NCBI GenBank assembly: GCA_014695345.1
Contig: JACJOC010000030.1
Coordinates: 1 to 64,000, forward strand
Reading direction: 5' to 3'
DNA from: Cyanobacteria bacterium FACHB-471
GTDB lineage: Bacteria > Cyanobacteriota > Cyanobacteriia > Elainellales > Elainellaceae
Length of the DNA: 64,000 nucleotides
Shown: positions 17,960 to 27,366 of the stretch, piece by piece
How the letters are laid out: every line of letters begins with the position of its first letter
Position numbering within the stretch: position 1 is the first letter of the stretch
The notes under the pieces: generated by a model
The model's database searches: none
What the model was told of the DNA's origin: nothing
What the model saw: the letters and a program-made list of their open reading frames with translations, nothing else
Made by a program: the position numbers and the translations under genes

Positions 17960-18913
17960 TTATGTTTTCTTAGAGCTTAAATAGCCTTTTCTCCACAAAT
18001 AAAGAGGACTGATTAAGCTGCTAGTAAATAGCTCTAATTCGCAGGCTGCAACGAGGTCAGTTTTGACTTTCGTGCGGTGTTTGAGCAGATGTAAGGTGAT
18101 TTTGCGAATATCGTTGAGTGTGTAGGCAATCAGGGCGGGCGATCGCTGCCAGGGTTTAACGCTGAGCATTCGAGTAACGTAGCGGCTCAAGCCAATGCCG
18201 CGAAAGAATGGAATTAAGTATTCCCGCTCTAGTCGCTGCTTAGGAATTTTGTGGCGCACCTGCATTGCTGGGTTGTACCAAATTTCCCAGCCCGATCGCT
18301 GGATGTAGGAAAGCATTTCCAAATCTTCGGCGGTCAGCATGTTGCCATCGACTCTGCCGTTTAGGATCAGGCGATCGGGCACGTTTTCTATCCATGCCTG
18401 TTTGCGGATAACTAGCCCAGCCGAGGGGGGCAGCACTTTTTTGGCAGGTTCATAAATTAGCGGATCAGGTCCGCGTTCGGTCAGTGCCAGGAAGGATAAG
18501 AGTCGGCTAAAATCTTCGGGCGGCTCGACCTCAAACTCTCCTTGAATTCGACTGGCGATCGCTCCTGCGTTTGGATGTTCCTGAGCGAAAGCGTAGGCGG
18601 CAGCAATCCAGTTTGCATGGGGAATATTATCGTCATCCAGGAAGCCGATCAGTCCACTTTGGGCTTCCTGGATGGCGCGCTTGCGGGCGAAGCCAGCTCC
18701 CTGCATGGCTTCAAGACAGTAGCGGACTGGGTAAGGGCTGTCTTGTTGATAGGCTTTGACGACTTCGGCTGTTGTGTCGCGACTGTTGTTGTCAACGACG
18801 AGGACTTCCCAGGTAAAAGCCTCAGTGCCCGTTTGGGATTTCAGTGCTTCTAGTACATCTGGCAAACGCTGGGCACCGTTGTAGGTGGGAATGGCTACTG
18901 TCAAATCGACCAT
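17960..18913 (-). CDS. hpsE: HpsE-like glycosyltransferase, second copy
   Basis: GT2 enzyme starting MVDLTVAIPTYNGAQRLP, with VDNNSRDTT, FLDDDNIPHANW, GEFEVEPPEDF, LPPSAGLVIRKQAW and GWEIWYNPAMQVRHKIP. Of the two paralogues this looks nearer to canonical HpsE. ATG at 18913 is chosen; the frame is open to a TTG at 18961, but those 16 residues precede the usual family start. Its stop-to-start spacing suggests transcription with the three downstream glycosyltransferase genes. It follows uvrB in the same direction, 74 bases away, probably with its own promoter. The symbol is by similarity only. Confidence 0.82.
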   Translation of the reverse strand: MVDLTVAIPTYNGAQRLPDVLEALKSQTGTEAFTWEVLVVDNNSRDTTAEVVKAYQQDSPYPVRYCLEAMQGAGFARKRAIQEAQSGLIGFLDDDNIPHANWIAAAYAFAQEHPNAGAIASRIQGEFEVEPPEDFSRLLSFLALTERGPDPLIYEPAKKVLPPSAGLVIRKQAWIENVPDRLILNGRVDGNMLTAEDLEMLSYIQRSGWEIWYNPAMQVRHKIPKQRLEREYLIPFFRGIGLSRYVTRMLSVKPWQRSPALIAYTLNDIRKITLHLLKHRTKVKTDLVAACELELFTSSLISPLYLWRKGYLSSKKT

Positions 18914-18987
18914 GCTTTTAGACCTGGCAAGCACCACGTAGAAAATATCAACCTCGAACAAGATATCAATTTCAGTCGGGAGTGGCT

Positions 18988-20985
18988 TCAGTGTTTGCCC
19001 AAGAGTTTATCGCGCAGGTGCTTGATGCGATCGCGCAACTTAGCTGCTTCTTCAAACTCCAGCCGCTTGGCTGCATCTTTCATCTGACTTTCAAGCTGGG
19101 TAATCAGTTCCGGAATGTTTTCTAGCGGCAGATCGTCAGCATGTTCGTAGGCAACCTCTAGCTCTTGAGCATTCAGCCGTCGGGAGACTTCCAGGAAAGA
19201 GAGGATCGAATTTCGCTGCCTTTTGACGATGGGCTGCGGCGTGATGTTGTGCTTGATGTTGTACTCTATCTGAATTTCGCGACGACGTTCTGTCGTGCTG
19301 ATTGCCTTGGCCATGCTGTCTGTAAGATTGTCAGCGTAAAGAATAGCCTGCCCTTGAACGTGACGAGCGGCGCGACCGATGGTTTGAATAAGCGATCGCT
19401 CTGCCCGCAAAAATCCTTCCTTATCAGCATCAAGGATCGCTACCAGCGACACCTCCGGTAAGTCCAGACCTTCCCGCAGCAGGTTCACTCCGATGAGCAC
19501 GTCAAAGACTCCCTCGCGCAAGTCTTGCAGAATCTCGATGCGCTCAATCGAGTTGATTTCAGAATGCAGATAGCGAACTCGAATGCCCCGTTCCTGGAGG
19601 TATTCGGTTAGGTCTTCCGCCATTCGCTTAGTCAAAGTCGTCACCAGGGTGCGCTCTGAGCGGCTGATGCGCGTCTGGATTTCACCCAGCAGATCGTCAA
19701 TTTGCCCTTCGCTAGGGCGTACAAAGATTTCGGGATCGACTACTCCAGTTGGGCGAATTACCTGCTCGATCACGCGATCTTCAGAGATTTCTACTTCCCA
19801 ATCGCCAGGAGTTGCGGAAACGAATACGCACTGCTTGACCTTGTCCCAGAATTCCTCAGCTTTGAGTGGACGGTTATCGGCGGCACTAGGCAGGCGAAAT
19901 CCGTGTTCAATCAGGACGAGTTTGCGGGCGCGATCGCCATTGTACATCGCTCGAATTTGCGGAATTGAGACGTGAGACTCGTCGATCACCAGCAACCAAT
20001 CATCAGGAAAATAGTCGAGCAAACACTCTGGCGGCGACCCCGGAATGCGTCCTGCCAAATGACGAGCATAGTTTTCAACGCCGTTGCAGTAGCCGACCTC
20101 ACGCAGCATTTCCAGGTCATAACGGGTGCGCTGTTCGAGCCGCTGTGCTTCTAGCAACTTGTTGTCTTTTTCTAGTTCTTCCAGGCGATCGCGCAATTCC
20201 TGCTGAATCGCGTCACAGGCCACTTCCAGCCGCTCATCCGGCGTGACAAAGTGACGAGCCGGATAGACGTTCAGCGCTTCCATGCTTTGCAACGTTTCGC
20301 CCGTGATGGGGTCGATGTAGCGAATTGCGTCAATTTCGTCGCCAAAAAACTCAATCCGGATCAGGCGATCTTCATAGGCTGGGCCAATTTCTAGCACGTC
20401 ACCCTTCACCCGAAACTTGCCGCGCCCCACGTCCAAGTCATTTCGCTCGTACTGCACTGATGCCAGATCGCGCAAAACCTGCCGCTGATCAACCTCCATG
20501 CCCACTCGAAACGGAATCGAGGCTTTGAGGTATTCCGAGGGAATTCCCAAACCGTAAATGCAGCTAATCGAAGCGACGACAATCACATCTTGCCGTTCAA
20601 ACAGCGATCGCGTTGCCGAGTGCCGCAGCATGTCAATCTCGTCGTTGATTGAAGCAGTCTTGGCAATGTAGGTGTCAGTAACGGGAATGTAGGCTTCGGG
20701 CTGATAGTAGTCGTAATAGCTGATGAAGTACTCAACTGCGTTGTCTGGGAAAAACTCGCGTAGCTCATTACAAAGTTGCGCTGCTAGCGTTTTATTGTGC
20801 GCCAACACGAGCGTCGGGCGACCCACTTTTTCAATCACCCTTGCCATCGTATGGGTTTTGCCTGTTCCAGTTGCGCCACGCAGGGTTTGGAAGCGGTGCC
20901 CTGCATTGATGCTTGATACGAGTTGGGCGATCGCTGTGGGTTGGTCGCCTGTCGGTTCAAACGGAGCCTTAATTTGAAATTCCAT
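18988..20985 (-). CDS. uvrB: Excinuclease ABC subunit B
   Basis: Helicase-like damage-verification subunit of nucleotide excision repair; it receives DNA from UvrA and recruits UvrC. Walker A GATGTGKT is at 37-44, the beta-hairpin region [10 protein letters not shown] near 92-101 is intact, and helicase motifs VIDESHV and [12 protein letters not shown] are present. The C-terminal UVR domain that binds UvrC is at the end ([16 protein letters not shown]). 665 residues is normal for the family. Start ATG 20985; single gene with no repair genes nearby. Confidence 0.97.
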   Translation of the reverse strand: MEFQIKAPFEPTGDQPTAIAQLVSSINAGHRFQTLRGATGTGKTHTMARVIEKVGRPTLVLAHNKTLAAQLCNELREFFPDNAVEYFISYYDYYQPEAYIPVTDTYIAKTASINDEIDMLRHSATRSLFERQDVIVVASISCIYGLGIPSEYLKASIPFRVGMEVDQRQVLRDLASVQYERNDLDVGRGKFRVKGDVLEIGPAYEDRLIRIEFFGDEIDAIRYIDPITGETLQSMEALNVYPARHFVTPDERLEVACDAIQQELRDRLEELEKDNKLLEAQRLEQRTRYDLEMLREVGYCNGVENYARHLAGRIPGSPPECLLDYFPDDWLLVIDESHVSIPQIRAMYNGDRARKLVLIEHGFRLPSAADNRPLKAEEFWDKVKQCVFVSATPGDWEVEISEDRVIEQVIRPTGVVDPEIFVRPSEGQIDDLLGEIQTRISRSERTLVTTLTKRMAEDLTEYLQERGIRVRYLHSEINSIERIEILQDLREGVFDVLIGVNLLREGLDLPEVSLVAILDADKEGFLRAERSLIQTIGRAARHVQGQAILYADNLTDSMAKAISTTERRREIQIEYNIKHNITPQPIVKRQRNSILSFLEVSRRLNAQELEVAYEHADDLPLENIPELITQLESQMKDAAKRLEFEEAAKLRDRIKHLRDKLLGKH

Positions 20986-21100
20986 AAAGAGTTTCAGCAG
21001 CCATTCCTAAAGAAACACCAGCCAACTGAGAAATTATTGAGTTCTTGCGAATATCTACTGATGGCATCCTAACGAATTTTGATTAAAGCAGCTATTAAAA

Positions 21101-21140
21101 CGGGGTGCTGGAATCCGTAAAGGTCATTCCAACACCCCGC
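21101..21140 (-). terminator. Rho-independent terminator of the DUF3887 gene
   Basis: A 14-bp stem with one mismatch (CGGGGTGCTGGAAT against ATTCCAACACCCCG) and an 11-base loop. Read leftward it runs into TTTTAATAG. It lies about 30 bases past the stop of the leftward gene at 21172. Confidence 0.8.
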
Positions 21141-21171
21141 TTTAGATAGATTCTGACTTGTCTAGAACGCT

Positions 21172-21600
21172 CTATTCAGCCACTGGGAAAATGCTAACAA
21201 TCTGATTTTGGCCTGTGAAGTTTACGAGAAAATCAACCGTGCCGTTCTCAAATTCGGTCGTGACGATCGCAATGTAAGAACCGTCTGCGGACTCTTCTAG
21301 CGCCTGGGTTTCAACACCAACAACGCGCTGGAATGCTCCATTTGCAGCAATGGCTTCTTCCCAACCCTGACGCAGAGTGTCGGTGGTGATGCTCGTTCTC
21401 ACAGCAGGGTCATACATCTGAAGCGCAGCGTTGTAGTCACCTGCTACCAGGTTATCGACAAAATCCTGGGCAGTCGTGGTCAAATCTTGTGATTGTTCAA
21501 CAGACAGAGGTGCAGCAGGTACAGCATCCTGAGCCTGAGCAGGAAGAGCACCAGCCGCAAGGGCGACACCGAGCAATAGAACTGGGATGCACTTTTTCAT
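21172..21600 (-). CDS. Secreted DUF3887-type protein
   Basis: A 142-residue protein with a clear signal peptide (LLLGVALAAGALPAQAQ, cut near residue 23) and an NTF2-like DUF3887 domain (AQDFVDNLVAGDYNAALQMYDP onward). In other bacteria this domain is fused to hydrolases or stands alone in the periplasm; its function is unknown. Monocistronic: its own terminator follows and a 370-base gap precedes it. The assignment is by pattern of the domain start and length. Confidence 0.75.
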   Translation of the reverse strand: MKKCIPVLLLGVALAAGALPAQAQDAVPAAPLSVEQSQDLTTTAQDFVDNLVAGDYNAALQMYDPAVRTSITTDTLRQGWEEAIAANGAFQRVVGVETQALEESADGSYIAIVTTEFENGTVDFLVNFTGQNQIVSIFPVAE

Positions 21601-21855
21601 TTAAGTTTCCTTGGTTGTTTTAATTTAGGTGAATTGAGTGAGGGGAGAACCAAAGCCCGATCTATCAGAATGACGACATCCAGGTAGATTTTGTGCCTTT
21701 GCTAAGCAGAAGGTTGAGGGACATCGTCTGGATGCTGAGAACCAATGCAGATTAGGAGACAGGACTTACACAAGTAAAAGTTAAGCGATCGCCATACTAA
21801 CAAGAGTTTTAAGCCCTTGTTCTATGGAGGATTGCGTAAGTTTTAAGAGAATCAG

Positions 21856-21885
21856 AGGGGCAAAGCATTTTGCCCCTAATTTTTC
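21856..21885 (+). terminator. Orphan rightward Rho-independent terminator
   Basis: A 9-bp stem (AGGGGCAAA with TTTGCCCCT, loop GCAT) followed on the plus strand by AATTTTTCCTTTT. The T-run is on the plus side only. Yet the genes on both sides read leftward, so no known rightward gene needs it. It suggests a small rightward transcript in 21.6-21.88 kb; an AACAAG/CTTGTT hairpin lies just upstream near 21800-21822. Confidence 0.55.
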
Positions 21886-21970
21886 CTTTTCCTGGACTCG
21901 ACTCTGCCATCCGGAGCAATTTGAACTCTGCAAGGTAGCATTTAGAGGACGCTACCTAACGCCAGCTCAC

Positions 21971-23395
21971 TTACTGTCGGGTTCCGCCTGGGGTCGGCGT
22001 CGGCTGGGTTTGCTGTCCAGTTCCACCTGGGGTCGGCTGTGGCTGGGTTTGCTGTCCAGTTCCGCCTTGAGGTGGCTGTGTTTGAGGCTGCTGTCCAGAG
22101 AGACAGTTGTACATCCGCAAGGTGGCAGCAGCAGCGTAGTTACGCAGTGCTTGACTATTGGGACTAAAGGCAGTTCCCGTCTCATTCACTGGAGAGGCAA
22201 CGCCGCAGTAACCCGACATCTGGCTGATCACTTGAGCAGCCCAGTGTCCAGAAGTATCAGAGAAGGTTCTGGGTTGCTGCGATTGGAGCTGAGTACCGCG
22301 TCCTTGCAGGTTTTGACCGTATTGAGCGGCTCTGCTCAGTACTGCAATCATTTCAGCCCGTGTAACAGGTTGGGTAGGACGGAAAGTACCGTCTTCGTAG
22401 CCGCTGATGATGTTGTTAGCACGAGCAAACTGAATCTTAGCGGCACTCCAACGAGACGCATCTACATCTGGATAAGGTCTGCTGCTGGTTTGGGTAGGAA
22501 TGGTCAGATTAAGATTAGGTACTCGATCCAGCGATTCTAGAACCAGTGAGACAAGCTGCTCACGGGTCAGAGGAGAACGTGGCCGGAAGGTGTTGTCTTC
22601 AGAGAAACCTGAGATGAAACCAACGTTGACAGCTCGCTGAATTTCGTTCGCATAGGTGTCGCCCGCAACATCACGGAAGGTTGTACCCGTGCCAGGAGTG
22701 CCCGTGCCTGGGGTACCTGTACCAGGAGTGCCTGTGCCGGGAGTGCCCGTGCCAGGAGTGCCCGTGCCTGGGGTACCTGTACCAGGAGTGCCTGTGCCGG
22801 GAGTGCCTGTACCCGGAGTAGTCAGCTGAGCAAGTGGGGTATCTGTGGCAATGTAGATGTGTCCTGTGCCTCTTCCCTGGAACGAGCGCTCAGCAAAGCG
22901 CCAGCCTGGGTTGAGGTTAAGCTTGGCAAAGCCAGTAGTTGTGCCGTTTGCTTTAGCGATTTCGATTTGCTGTCCACCTGGGCGGTTGGGTGCAGCGACC
23001 AAGGTCAGATCACCGCTTCGGTTGACGACGCGAAGGCTGTACTGCAAGCCCAAATCTTCACCTGCGGCACGAAGAGAGTAGCCGTTGCTATCTAGGCTAC
23101 GACCGCAGATTCCGGTGAAGTCAAAGTTAAGCCAGAGTGGGTCAACAATTGTTGGGTTTGAGCCTGACACACCCCAGCAGGGACGGGCATTGCTTCTCTG
23201 CCGCATGACGACGAGGTAGTGGGAAGTGCCAGCAGAAGTGCGGGGGGCGGCGACTGCAAGGAATTCTGTTTGGTTAACTTCTTGCTGCTCAAAGGTGACG
23301 GCGATCGCTGGGCTAGAGGGAATCGCAATGCTACCCATTGCAGTAGATGCAGCAATGGCAAGAGCAGCAATAGAACGGCGGATAGAGGATTTCAT
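21971..23395 (-). CDS. DUF3747 and SLH domain surface protein with GTPG repeats
   Basis: Secreted cell-wall-binding protein. Signal peptide at residues about 8-32, then an N-terminal DUF3747-like domain (about 33-188) as in other cyanobacterial SLH proteins. A flexible Gly-Thr-Pro repeat (TPGTG units, about 193-238) leads to two S-layer homology repeats (TFRDVAGDTYANEIQRAV and YPDVDASRWSAAKIQFA regions) and a partial third (FSDTSGHWAAQVI). The tail is rich in Gln, Thr, Pro and Gly. SLH repeats should anchor it to peptidoglycan-linked polymer. The repeat DNA has a 60-bp higher-order period. Monocistronic, ATG start. Confidence 0.85.
   Translation of the reverse strand: MKSSIRRSIAALAIAASTAMGSIAIPSSPAIAVTFEQQEVNQTEFLAVAAPRTSAGTSHYLVVMRQRSNARPCWGVSGSNPTIVDPLWLNFDFTGICGRSLDSNGYSLRAAGEDLGLQYSLRVVNRSGDLTLVAAPNRPGGQQIEIAKANGTTTGFAKLNLNPGWRFAERSFQGRGTGHIYIATDTPLAQLTTPGTGTPGTGTPGTGTPGTGTPGTGTPGTGTPGTGTPGTGTPGTGTTFRDVAGDTYANEIQRAVNVGFISGFSEDNTFRPRSPLTREQLVSLVLESLDRVPNLNLTIPTQTSSRPYPDVDASRWSAAKIQFARANNIISGYEDGTFRPTQPVTRAEMIAVLSRAAQYGQNLQGRGTQLQSQQPRTFSDTSGHWAAQVISQMSGYCGVASPVNETGTAFSPNSQALRNYAAAATLRMYNCLSGQQPQTQPPQGGTGQQTQPQPTPGGTGQQTQPTPTPGGTRQ
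22686..22811. repeat. In-gene tandem repeat with 60-bp higher-order unit
   Basis: The DNA encoding the TPGTG linker is a 15-bp repeat organised into a longer unit. 22686-22740 and 22746-22800 are identical base for base, whereas neighbouring 15-bp units differ at third positions. This indicates a recent duplication of a four-unit block, and copy number may vary between strains. Confidence 0.85.
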
Positions 23396-23820
23396 GAATT
23401 ACCTACGAGGATTCTGATTAGCTTGGAATCTCCAGAGAGACTGTGCAAACTCCCTGTTGGGTATAAAACTATTATTCTTCGGAAACCTCAGTTCTGAGGA
23501 GAAGGTGGTTGAAGTTCTGTGATTGTGCCAGTGAGCTTCATCCCACCTGATTCTAATAGATAGACCGGAGATCGGGTGATAACAATCATTTCAGCGTTTT
23601 GGAGAACTGGAAAAATAGCTTAATCAAATGGCTAAGTATGGGACAGTTTGAGATGTGTCCTGTAGGAAGAGCGAATCGCATTTAGCGACATTTATTACCG
23701 TCTCACTGAATGCTCTCTTTGCCCTCCTCCATACGGGTTAGCGAGATTGTGTGGTACAACACATCCAAACCGACGCGCTTGCGTATGAAGTAGAAGAATT
23801 CAGGATTTAGTGCCGTTAGC
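23396..23820. other. Intergenic region upstream of the SLH gene
   Basis: About 425 bases between two leftward genes. It should contain the SLH gene promoter. I see no open frame with coding character, no strong hairpin and no RNA gene. Confidence 0.5.
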
Positions 23821-24417
23821 TCAGAAAGAAGAACCAGGTTCTTTCAGAAACTCTGCTTCTTCGGGTGTGGTTTCTCGTCCCAAAATTTCGTTGCGGTGGG
23901 GAAACCGTCCGAAGCGTTTGACTATTGCCTGATGCCGGACTGCGTAAGAATAGGTATCTTCAAACTCTTTGCCCAACTCTGGATGGTCTGTGACGAGTTT
24001 GTGAAACAGAGCAACGCAATGGTTTTGGGGATCTAAGTTTTCGCTGTGTTCTAGCGGCAGGTAGAGAAAAAGCTGCTGGAGCGGTTTTAGCTGCTGGTGA
24101 AATTCTCTGGCGATCGCCCTTTGCGTTGTCTCCACAGCTTTTGAATCAGTCGCAAAAGCCCTGGGATCGCGGCGAAACATATTTCGGGGAAACTGATCTA
24201 GCACCAGGATTAATGCTAGACAGCCAGTGGGGGAATCTTGCCAGTGGTCAAGTTGATCTACTGCTGCTTGTTCGTAGGTGGTGAGGAAGCGATCGCGCAC
24301 CTGTTGATCAAACGCCGCATTCTTAATAAACCAGACCTTGCGCCATTGAGCATAGTTAGCCAATCCCGTTTGAGGGTCGGCAAACCAAAAGTTCAGCACG
24401 TCATCTATCTGTGCCAT
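23821..24417 (-). CDS. DUF924 family protein
   Basis: A 198-residue soluble, all-helical protein of the DUF924 family, related to tetratricopeptide-like folds. Typical blocks are visible: VLNFWFADP at the start, LALILVLDQFPRNMFR in the middle, YLPLEHSE, and HRNEILGRETTPEEAEFL at the end. Function is not known. Single leftward gene, ATG start, about 60 bases downstream of the small secreted protein gene. Confidence 0.88.
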   Translation of the reverse strand: MAQIDDVLNFWFADPQTGLANYAQWRKVWFIKNAAFDQQVRDRFLTTYEQAAVDQLDHWQDSPTGCLALILVLDQFPRNMFRRDPRAFATDSKAVETTQRAIAREFHQQLKPLQQLFLYLPLEHSENLDPQNHCVALFHKLVTDHPELGKEFEDTYSYAVRHQAIVKRFGRFPHRNEILGRETTPEEAEFLKEPGSSF

Positions 24418-24480
24418 AAAAGGGGAGATGCAAGGGTGGAAGGTGGGAGACGGCGACAGTAAGTATAGGAGCGTTGAGCC

Positions 24481-24858
24481 CTAGTTACTTTCTGCTGGAA
24501 TCTCGCTAGATTCTTGGGTTTCAGGCTGATTTTGGTTTTGCTCGCGCAAAAGTTCTAGTTGTCGAGTGCGAAAGTCTGTAGCTGCAGTCCCCAGGTTTTC
24601 TTGCTGCGTCGAGTTGTATTCAGATGGAGTGCGATCATTCCCTAGGGTGACCCGGTGGATCAGGTCAAGCAGACTACCAGACTGGTTGCCCCTGCCTGAG
24701 AAAGGATCAGAACTGTCGCCATCTCCACTCAGAGAGTTGTCTAACTGGTCAACCGTTTGAGCCACACTCGGTTGGAGGGATGCTGTAGCCAAAACTCCCA
24801 CAGCCATCAGCACAGCAGAAGTAGAACGCAGGAGTGTTATCAGAAATGCAGTCTTCAT
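24481..24858 (-). CDS. Small secreted protein of unknown function
   Basis: With ATG at 24858 as start the product has 125 residues: a signal peptide (TAFLITLLRSTSAVLMAVG then AQTVD, cut near 34), then a hydrophilic, Gln/Asn/Ser-rich chain ending in QNQNQPETQESS. An upstream TTG at 24879 would put seven residues before the signal, which is less likely. No domain is recognised; the mature part looks disordered apart from a short SLLDLIHRVTLG segment. Confidence 0.65.
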   Translation of the reverse strand: MKTAFLITLLRSTSAVLMAVGVLATASLQPSVAQTVDQLDNSLSGDGDSSDPFSGRGNQSGSLLDLIHRVTLGNDRTPSEYNSTQQENLGTAATDFRTRQLELLREQNQNQPETQESSEIPAESN

Positions 24859-24995
24859 AGAACTAAGCTCAAATACCAAATTGTTTGGTCAACACTATTC
24901 AAGACGGAAATTGATGAGAACTTGCTCCCAATTGGATAATTCACTCTGGCAACTTGCCCAAATTCGATCGCCCAATTTGAGGAAAGTCAGGAAAA

Positions 24996-25901
24996 TCAAG
25001 CAAAGGAACGGCGAAGCAGGGAACGGATGCTGAGGAGGGCGATCGCATCAAAACCTAGCAGCACAATCAGCGCCATTCCCAAGGTCACCTCTGCAAATGG
25101 AGCATGAAGAATGATGCTATTTAACGACCAATCGCTGTGGACATAGATATAGCGGATTGGTTCAATCGCGTAAGTGAGTGGATTCAGGCTAGCCACCGTC
25201 TGTAACCAACCTGGCATAAACTCTATCGGTGCTAAAGCAGTACTGGCAAACAGTAGCGGCAAGTTCGTGACAAAAATCACGGCAATGAGCTCAATGTGCC
25301 CCGGTAGCGCAAACGCTAGCCCCAGGCTCAATGCCGTTACACCCAGCACCAGCATCAGCACGATCGCCACTACCAGTCCTAGACCCAGCGGATTTGGCAA
25401 GCCTGCACCGAGAAATGCGCTAAGGGCAACGATCGAAACCGTCTGCACCATGCTTAGCGTCGCAATAAAGATTGCTGATGCCAAAACGATGGAAAAACGG
25501 GAAGCCAAGGGAGCAACCAGCAGCCGATTGAGGAAACCAAACTCGCGGTCGAACATGACTGGCAGTCCGGCGTTTAGCGCTCCACCAAAGGCGGTAAAGA
25601 CAATGATTCCTGCGCCCAAAAACTGCCCGTAGTTGGCACTCTCGCCAAATAATCCCTGAGGGACGTTTTGGAACAGTGCGCCAAATAGCACCAGCCACAT
25701 CAAAGGTTGAATAATTCCGGCAATCAGGGTGCTGGGTCGTCGCTGAAGCTGAATGAATAGCCGCCGTGTTAGCGCCAGCGTTTCCTGCACAAATTCGCCA
25801 GAGAAAAAGCCAGGAGGAGGAGCGATCGCCACTTTCGTACTCGATGGGCGAAGCTGAGGATTACTCAGTTCTGTGGGAGGTGGGGTAATCGTCTGACTCA
25901 T
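24996..25901 (-). CDS. ABC-2 type transporter permease (DrrB-like)
   Basis: Membrane subunit of an ABC-2 exporter with six hydrophobic segments after a cytoplasmic N-terminal region of about 45 residues. The ABC-2 signature region is visible at LPLLFASTALAPIEFMPGWLQTVASLNPLTYAIEPIRY. Such proteins export drugs, lipids or polysaccharides with a separate ATPase; in cyanobacteria related pairs are common. No ATPase gene is adjacent, so the partner must be encoded elsewhere. Substrate unknown. ATG start at 25901. Confidence 0.85.
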   Translation of the reverse strand: MSQTITPPPTELSNPQLRPSSTKVAIAPPPGFFSGEFVQETLALTRRLFIQLQRRPSTLIAGIIQPLMWLVLFGALFQNVPQGLFGESANYGQFLGAGIIVFTAFGGALNAGLPVMFDREFGFLNRLLVAPLASRFSIVLASAIFIATLSMVQTVSIVALSAFLGAGLPNPLGLGLVVAIVLMLVLGVTALSLGLAFALPGHIELIAVIFVTNLPLLFASTALAPIEFMPGWLQTVASLNPLTYAIEPIRYIYVHSDWSLNSIILHAPFAEVTLGMALIVLLGFDAIALLSIRSLLRRSFA

Positions 25902-26131
25902 GGGACTCCTCTATGTCGTTCAAGGCTTTTTATCTATGATTCAAAGCTTCTAGTTTGAGGCTCTGTTTTTACACTAGCGCATCTGACGTTGGGTTTTGCG
26001 TTGGCTAAGTCTCTCAAGGTTCAAGTCTCCCAAGTCCTGTATCTGCAATTCATTAACCTTTCCCTAAAGTTCTTTAGCTATGACTGAATAGAAAACATTC
26101 ATGTGCTTGTCATACGGGTTTAGGAGGTCAA

Positions 26132-27124
26132 ATGCGCCCACAGGCTTTTCTAATTGCTTTTTTGTCTGCTTTGGTGATCAGCCTGGGGCTGTGGACAGTT
26201 GCTCATCCATCGTTCAGTCAGCAAGGTGAAAGATTTTCTTTTGCATTGATTGGCGATCTGCCTTATGACAACGACCAGATTGAGAAATTTGGCAACTTGA
26301 TTGACCAGATTAACCAATCAGATTCCGAATTTGTGGTGCACGATGGCGACTTCAAGAGCGGCACTGATTTGTGCAGTGATGAGGTATTCGCCCAGCGCAA
26401 GCAGCTGTTTGATCGATTTGAGTCGCCTTTTGTCTATATTCCTGGTGACAACGAGTGGACGGACTGCTACCGCGAAAGCAATGGCAGCTATGACCCGCTT
26501 GAACGACTGGAAAAATTTCGTGACCTGTTTACTCAAGGCAACCAGAGTTTGGGCAAACGAACGCTGCATCTGACTCGACAAAGCGAAAATTCCCAATTTG
26601 CGAAGTTCCGAGAGAATGTGCGCTGGAGCTATGGTGACGTGCTGTTTGTCGGGCTAAATGTGACAGGAAGCAACAACGGCTTTGGACGCACACCAGAGGG
26701 CGATGCTGAATATTGGGAACGGAATACAGCCAATTTAGCTTGGATGCAGGAGGCTTTTACGTTGTCCAAGCAAAATGGCGATCGCGGCATTATGTTAATC
26801 ATCCAGGCAAACCCAAACTTTGAGCTAGAGCCAGCTAAACGCACCGGCTTCAACGATTTCCTTAGCGCTTTAGAAACTGAAACCTTTAACTTTCGGGGGC
26901 AAGTGGTTCTGGTTCACGGAGACAGCCACTACTTTCGAATTGACAAACCGCTGCTGCACTTCACCCATGAAGGAATTCCGCCATTGGAGAACTTCACCCG
27001 TGTTGAAACCTTCGGCTCCCCCAACGTTCACTGGCTACGCGCCACCGTAAACGCCTCCAACCCCAATCTATTCGAGTTTGAGCAAATGATCGTTGACGCA
27101 AATCGAAGCCGTTTCTCAATTTAG
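26132..27124 (+). CDS. Secreted calcineurin-like metallophosphoesterase
   Basis: Signal peptide or anchor at residues about 5-25, then a metallophosphoesterase fold. Metal-binding motifs are GDLPYD (41-46), HDGDFKSG (70-77), PGDNEW (104-109, in the place of the usual GNHE) and VHGDSHYF near 260. Cyanobacterial proteins of this kind act outside the cytoplasm, but the substrate is unknown. A strong AGGAGG-like site lies a few bases before the ATG. Followed by two tandem terminator-bearing repeats. Confidence 0.8.
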   Translation: MRPQAFLIAFLSALVISLGLWTVAHPSFSQQGERFSFALIGDLPYDNDQIEKFGNLIDQINQSDSEFVVHDGDFKSGTDLCSDEVFAQRKQLFDRFESPFVYIPGDNEWTDCYRESNGSYDPLERLEKFRDLFTQGNQSLGKRTLHLTRQSENSQFAKFRENVRWSYGDVLFVGLNVTGSNNGFGRTPEGDAEYWERNTANLAWMQEAFTLSKQNGDRGIMLIIQANPNFELEPAKRTGFNDFLSALETETFNFRGQVVLVHGDSHYFRIDKPLLHFTHEGIPPLENFTRVETFGSPNVHWLRATVNASNPNLFEFEQMIVDANRSRFSI

Positions 27125-27218
27125 AGACGACTATTCTTCTGCTTTGACAATGTTAGGCGCAACACGGGTTGGGAACCATAAGCTTACGTTTTTGATTTGT
27201 CATGGGTTTTCTCTCTAG

Positions 27219-27244
27219 ACCTGGCAGCAATGTCAGGTTTTTTT
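27219..27244 (+). terminator. Terminator in element copy 1
   Basis: Hairpin ACCTGGCA/TGTCAGGT (one G-T pair) with loop GCAA, followed by seven T. First terminator after the phosphoesterase gene. Confidence 0.8.
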
Positions 27245-27340
27245 GTGGGCGCTCGCTGTGAGTTAGCCTTGCAGTCTGGGAACCATAAACTCACGTTTTC
27301 GATGTGTCATTGGAAATTCCTTGCAAGAACTACACTCTCG

Positions 27341-27366
27341 ACCTGGCAGCGATGCTAGGTCTTTTT
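27341..27366 (+). terminator. Terminator in element copy 2
   Basis: Hairpin ACCTGGCA/TGCTAGGT (one G-T pair) with loop GCGA, followed by CTTTTT. It repeats the layout of the terminator 122 bases upstream. Confidence 0.75.

Noticed and set aside
22505-22520. Partial match to the 39-base repeat inside the SLH gene
   Set aside because: Only about 11 bases (AGATTAGGTACT on the plus strand) match the reverse complement; they fall in coding sequence and are likely chance.
21824-22540. Rightward 238-codon frame opposite the SLH gene
   Set aside because: It is the antisense shadow of the repeat-rich 3' end of the SLH gene, with Leu/Ser/Arg-rich low-complexity translation and no ribosome site.
22681-22815. 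CRISPR-like regular repeats
   Set aside because: The repeats are in-frame 15-bp units without spacers and encode a Gly-Thr-Pro linker of the SLH protein.
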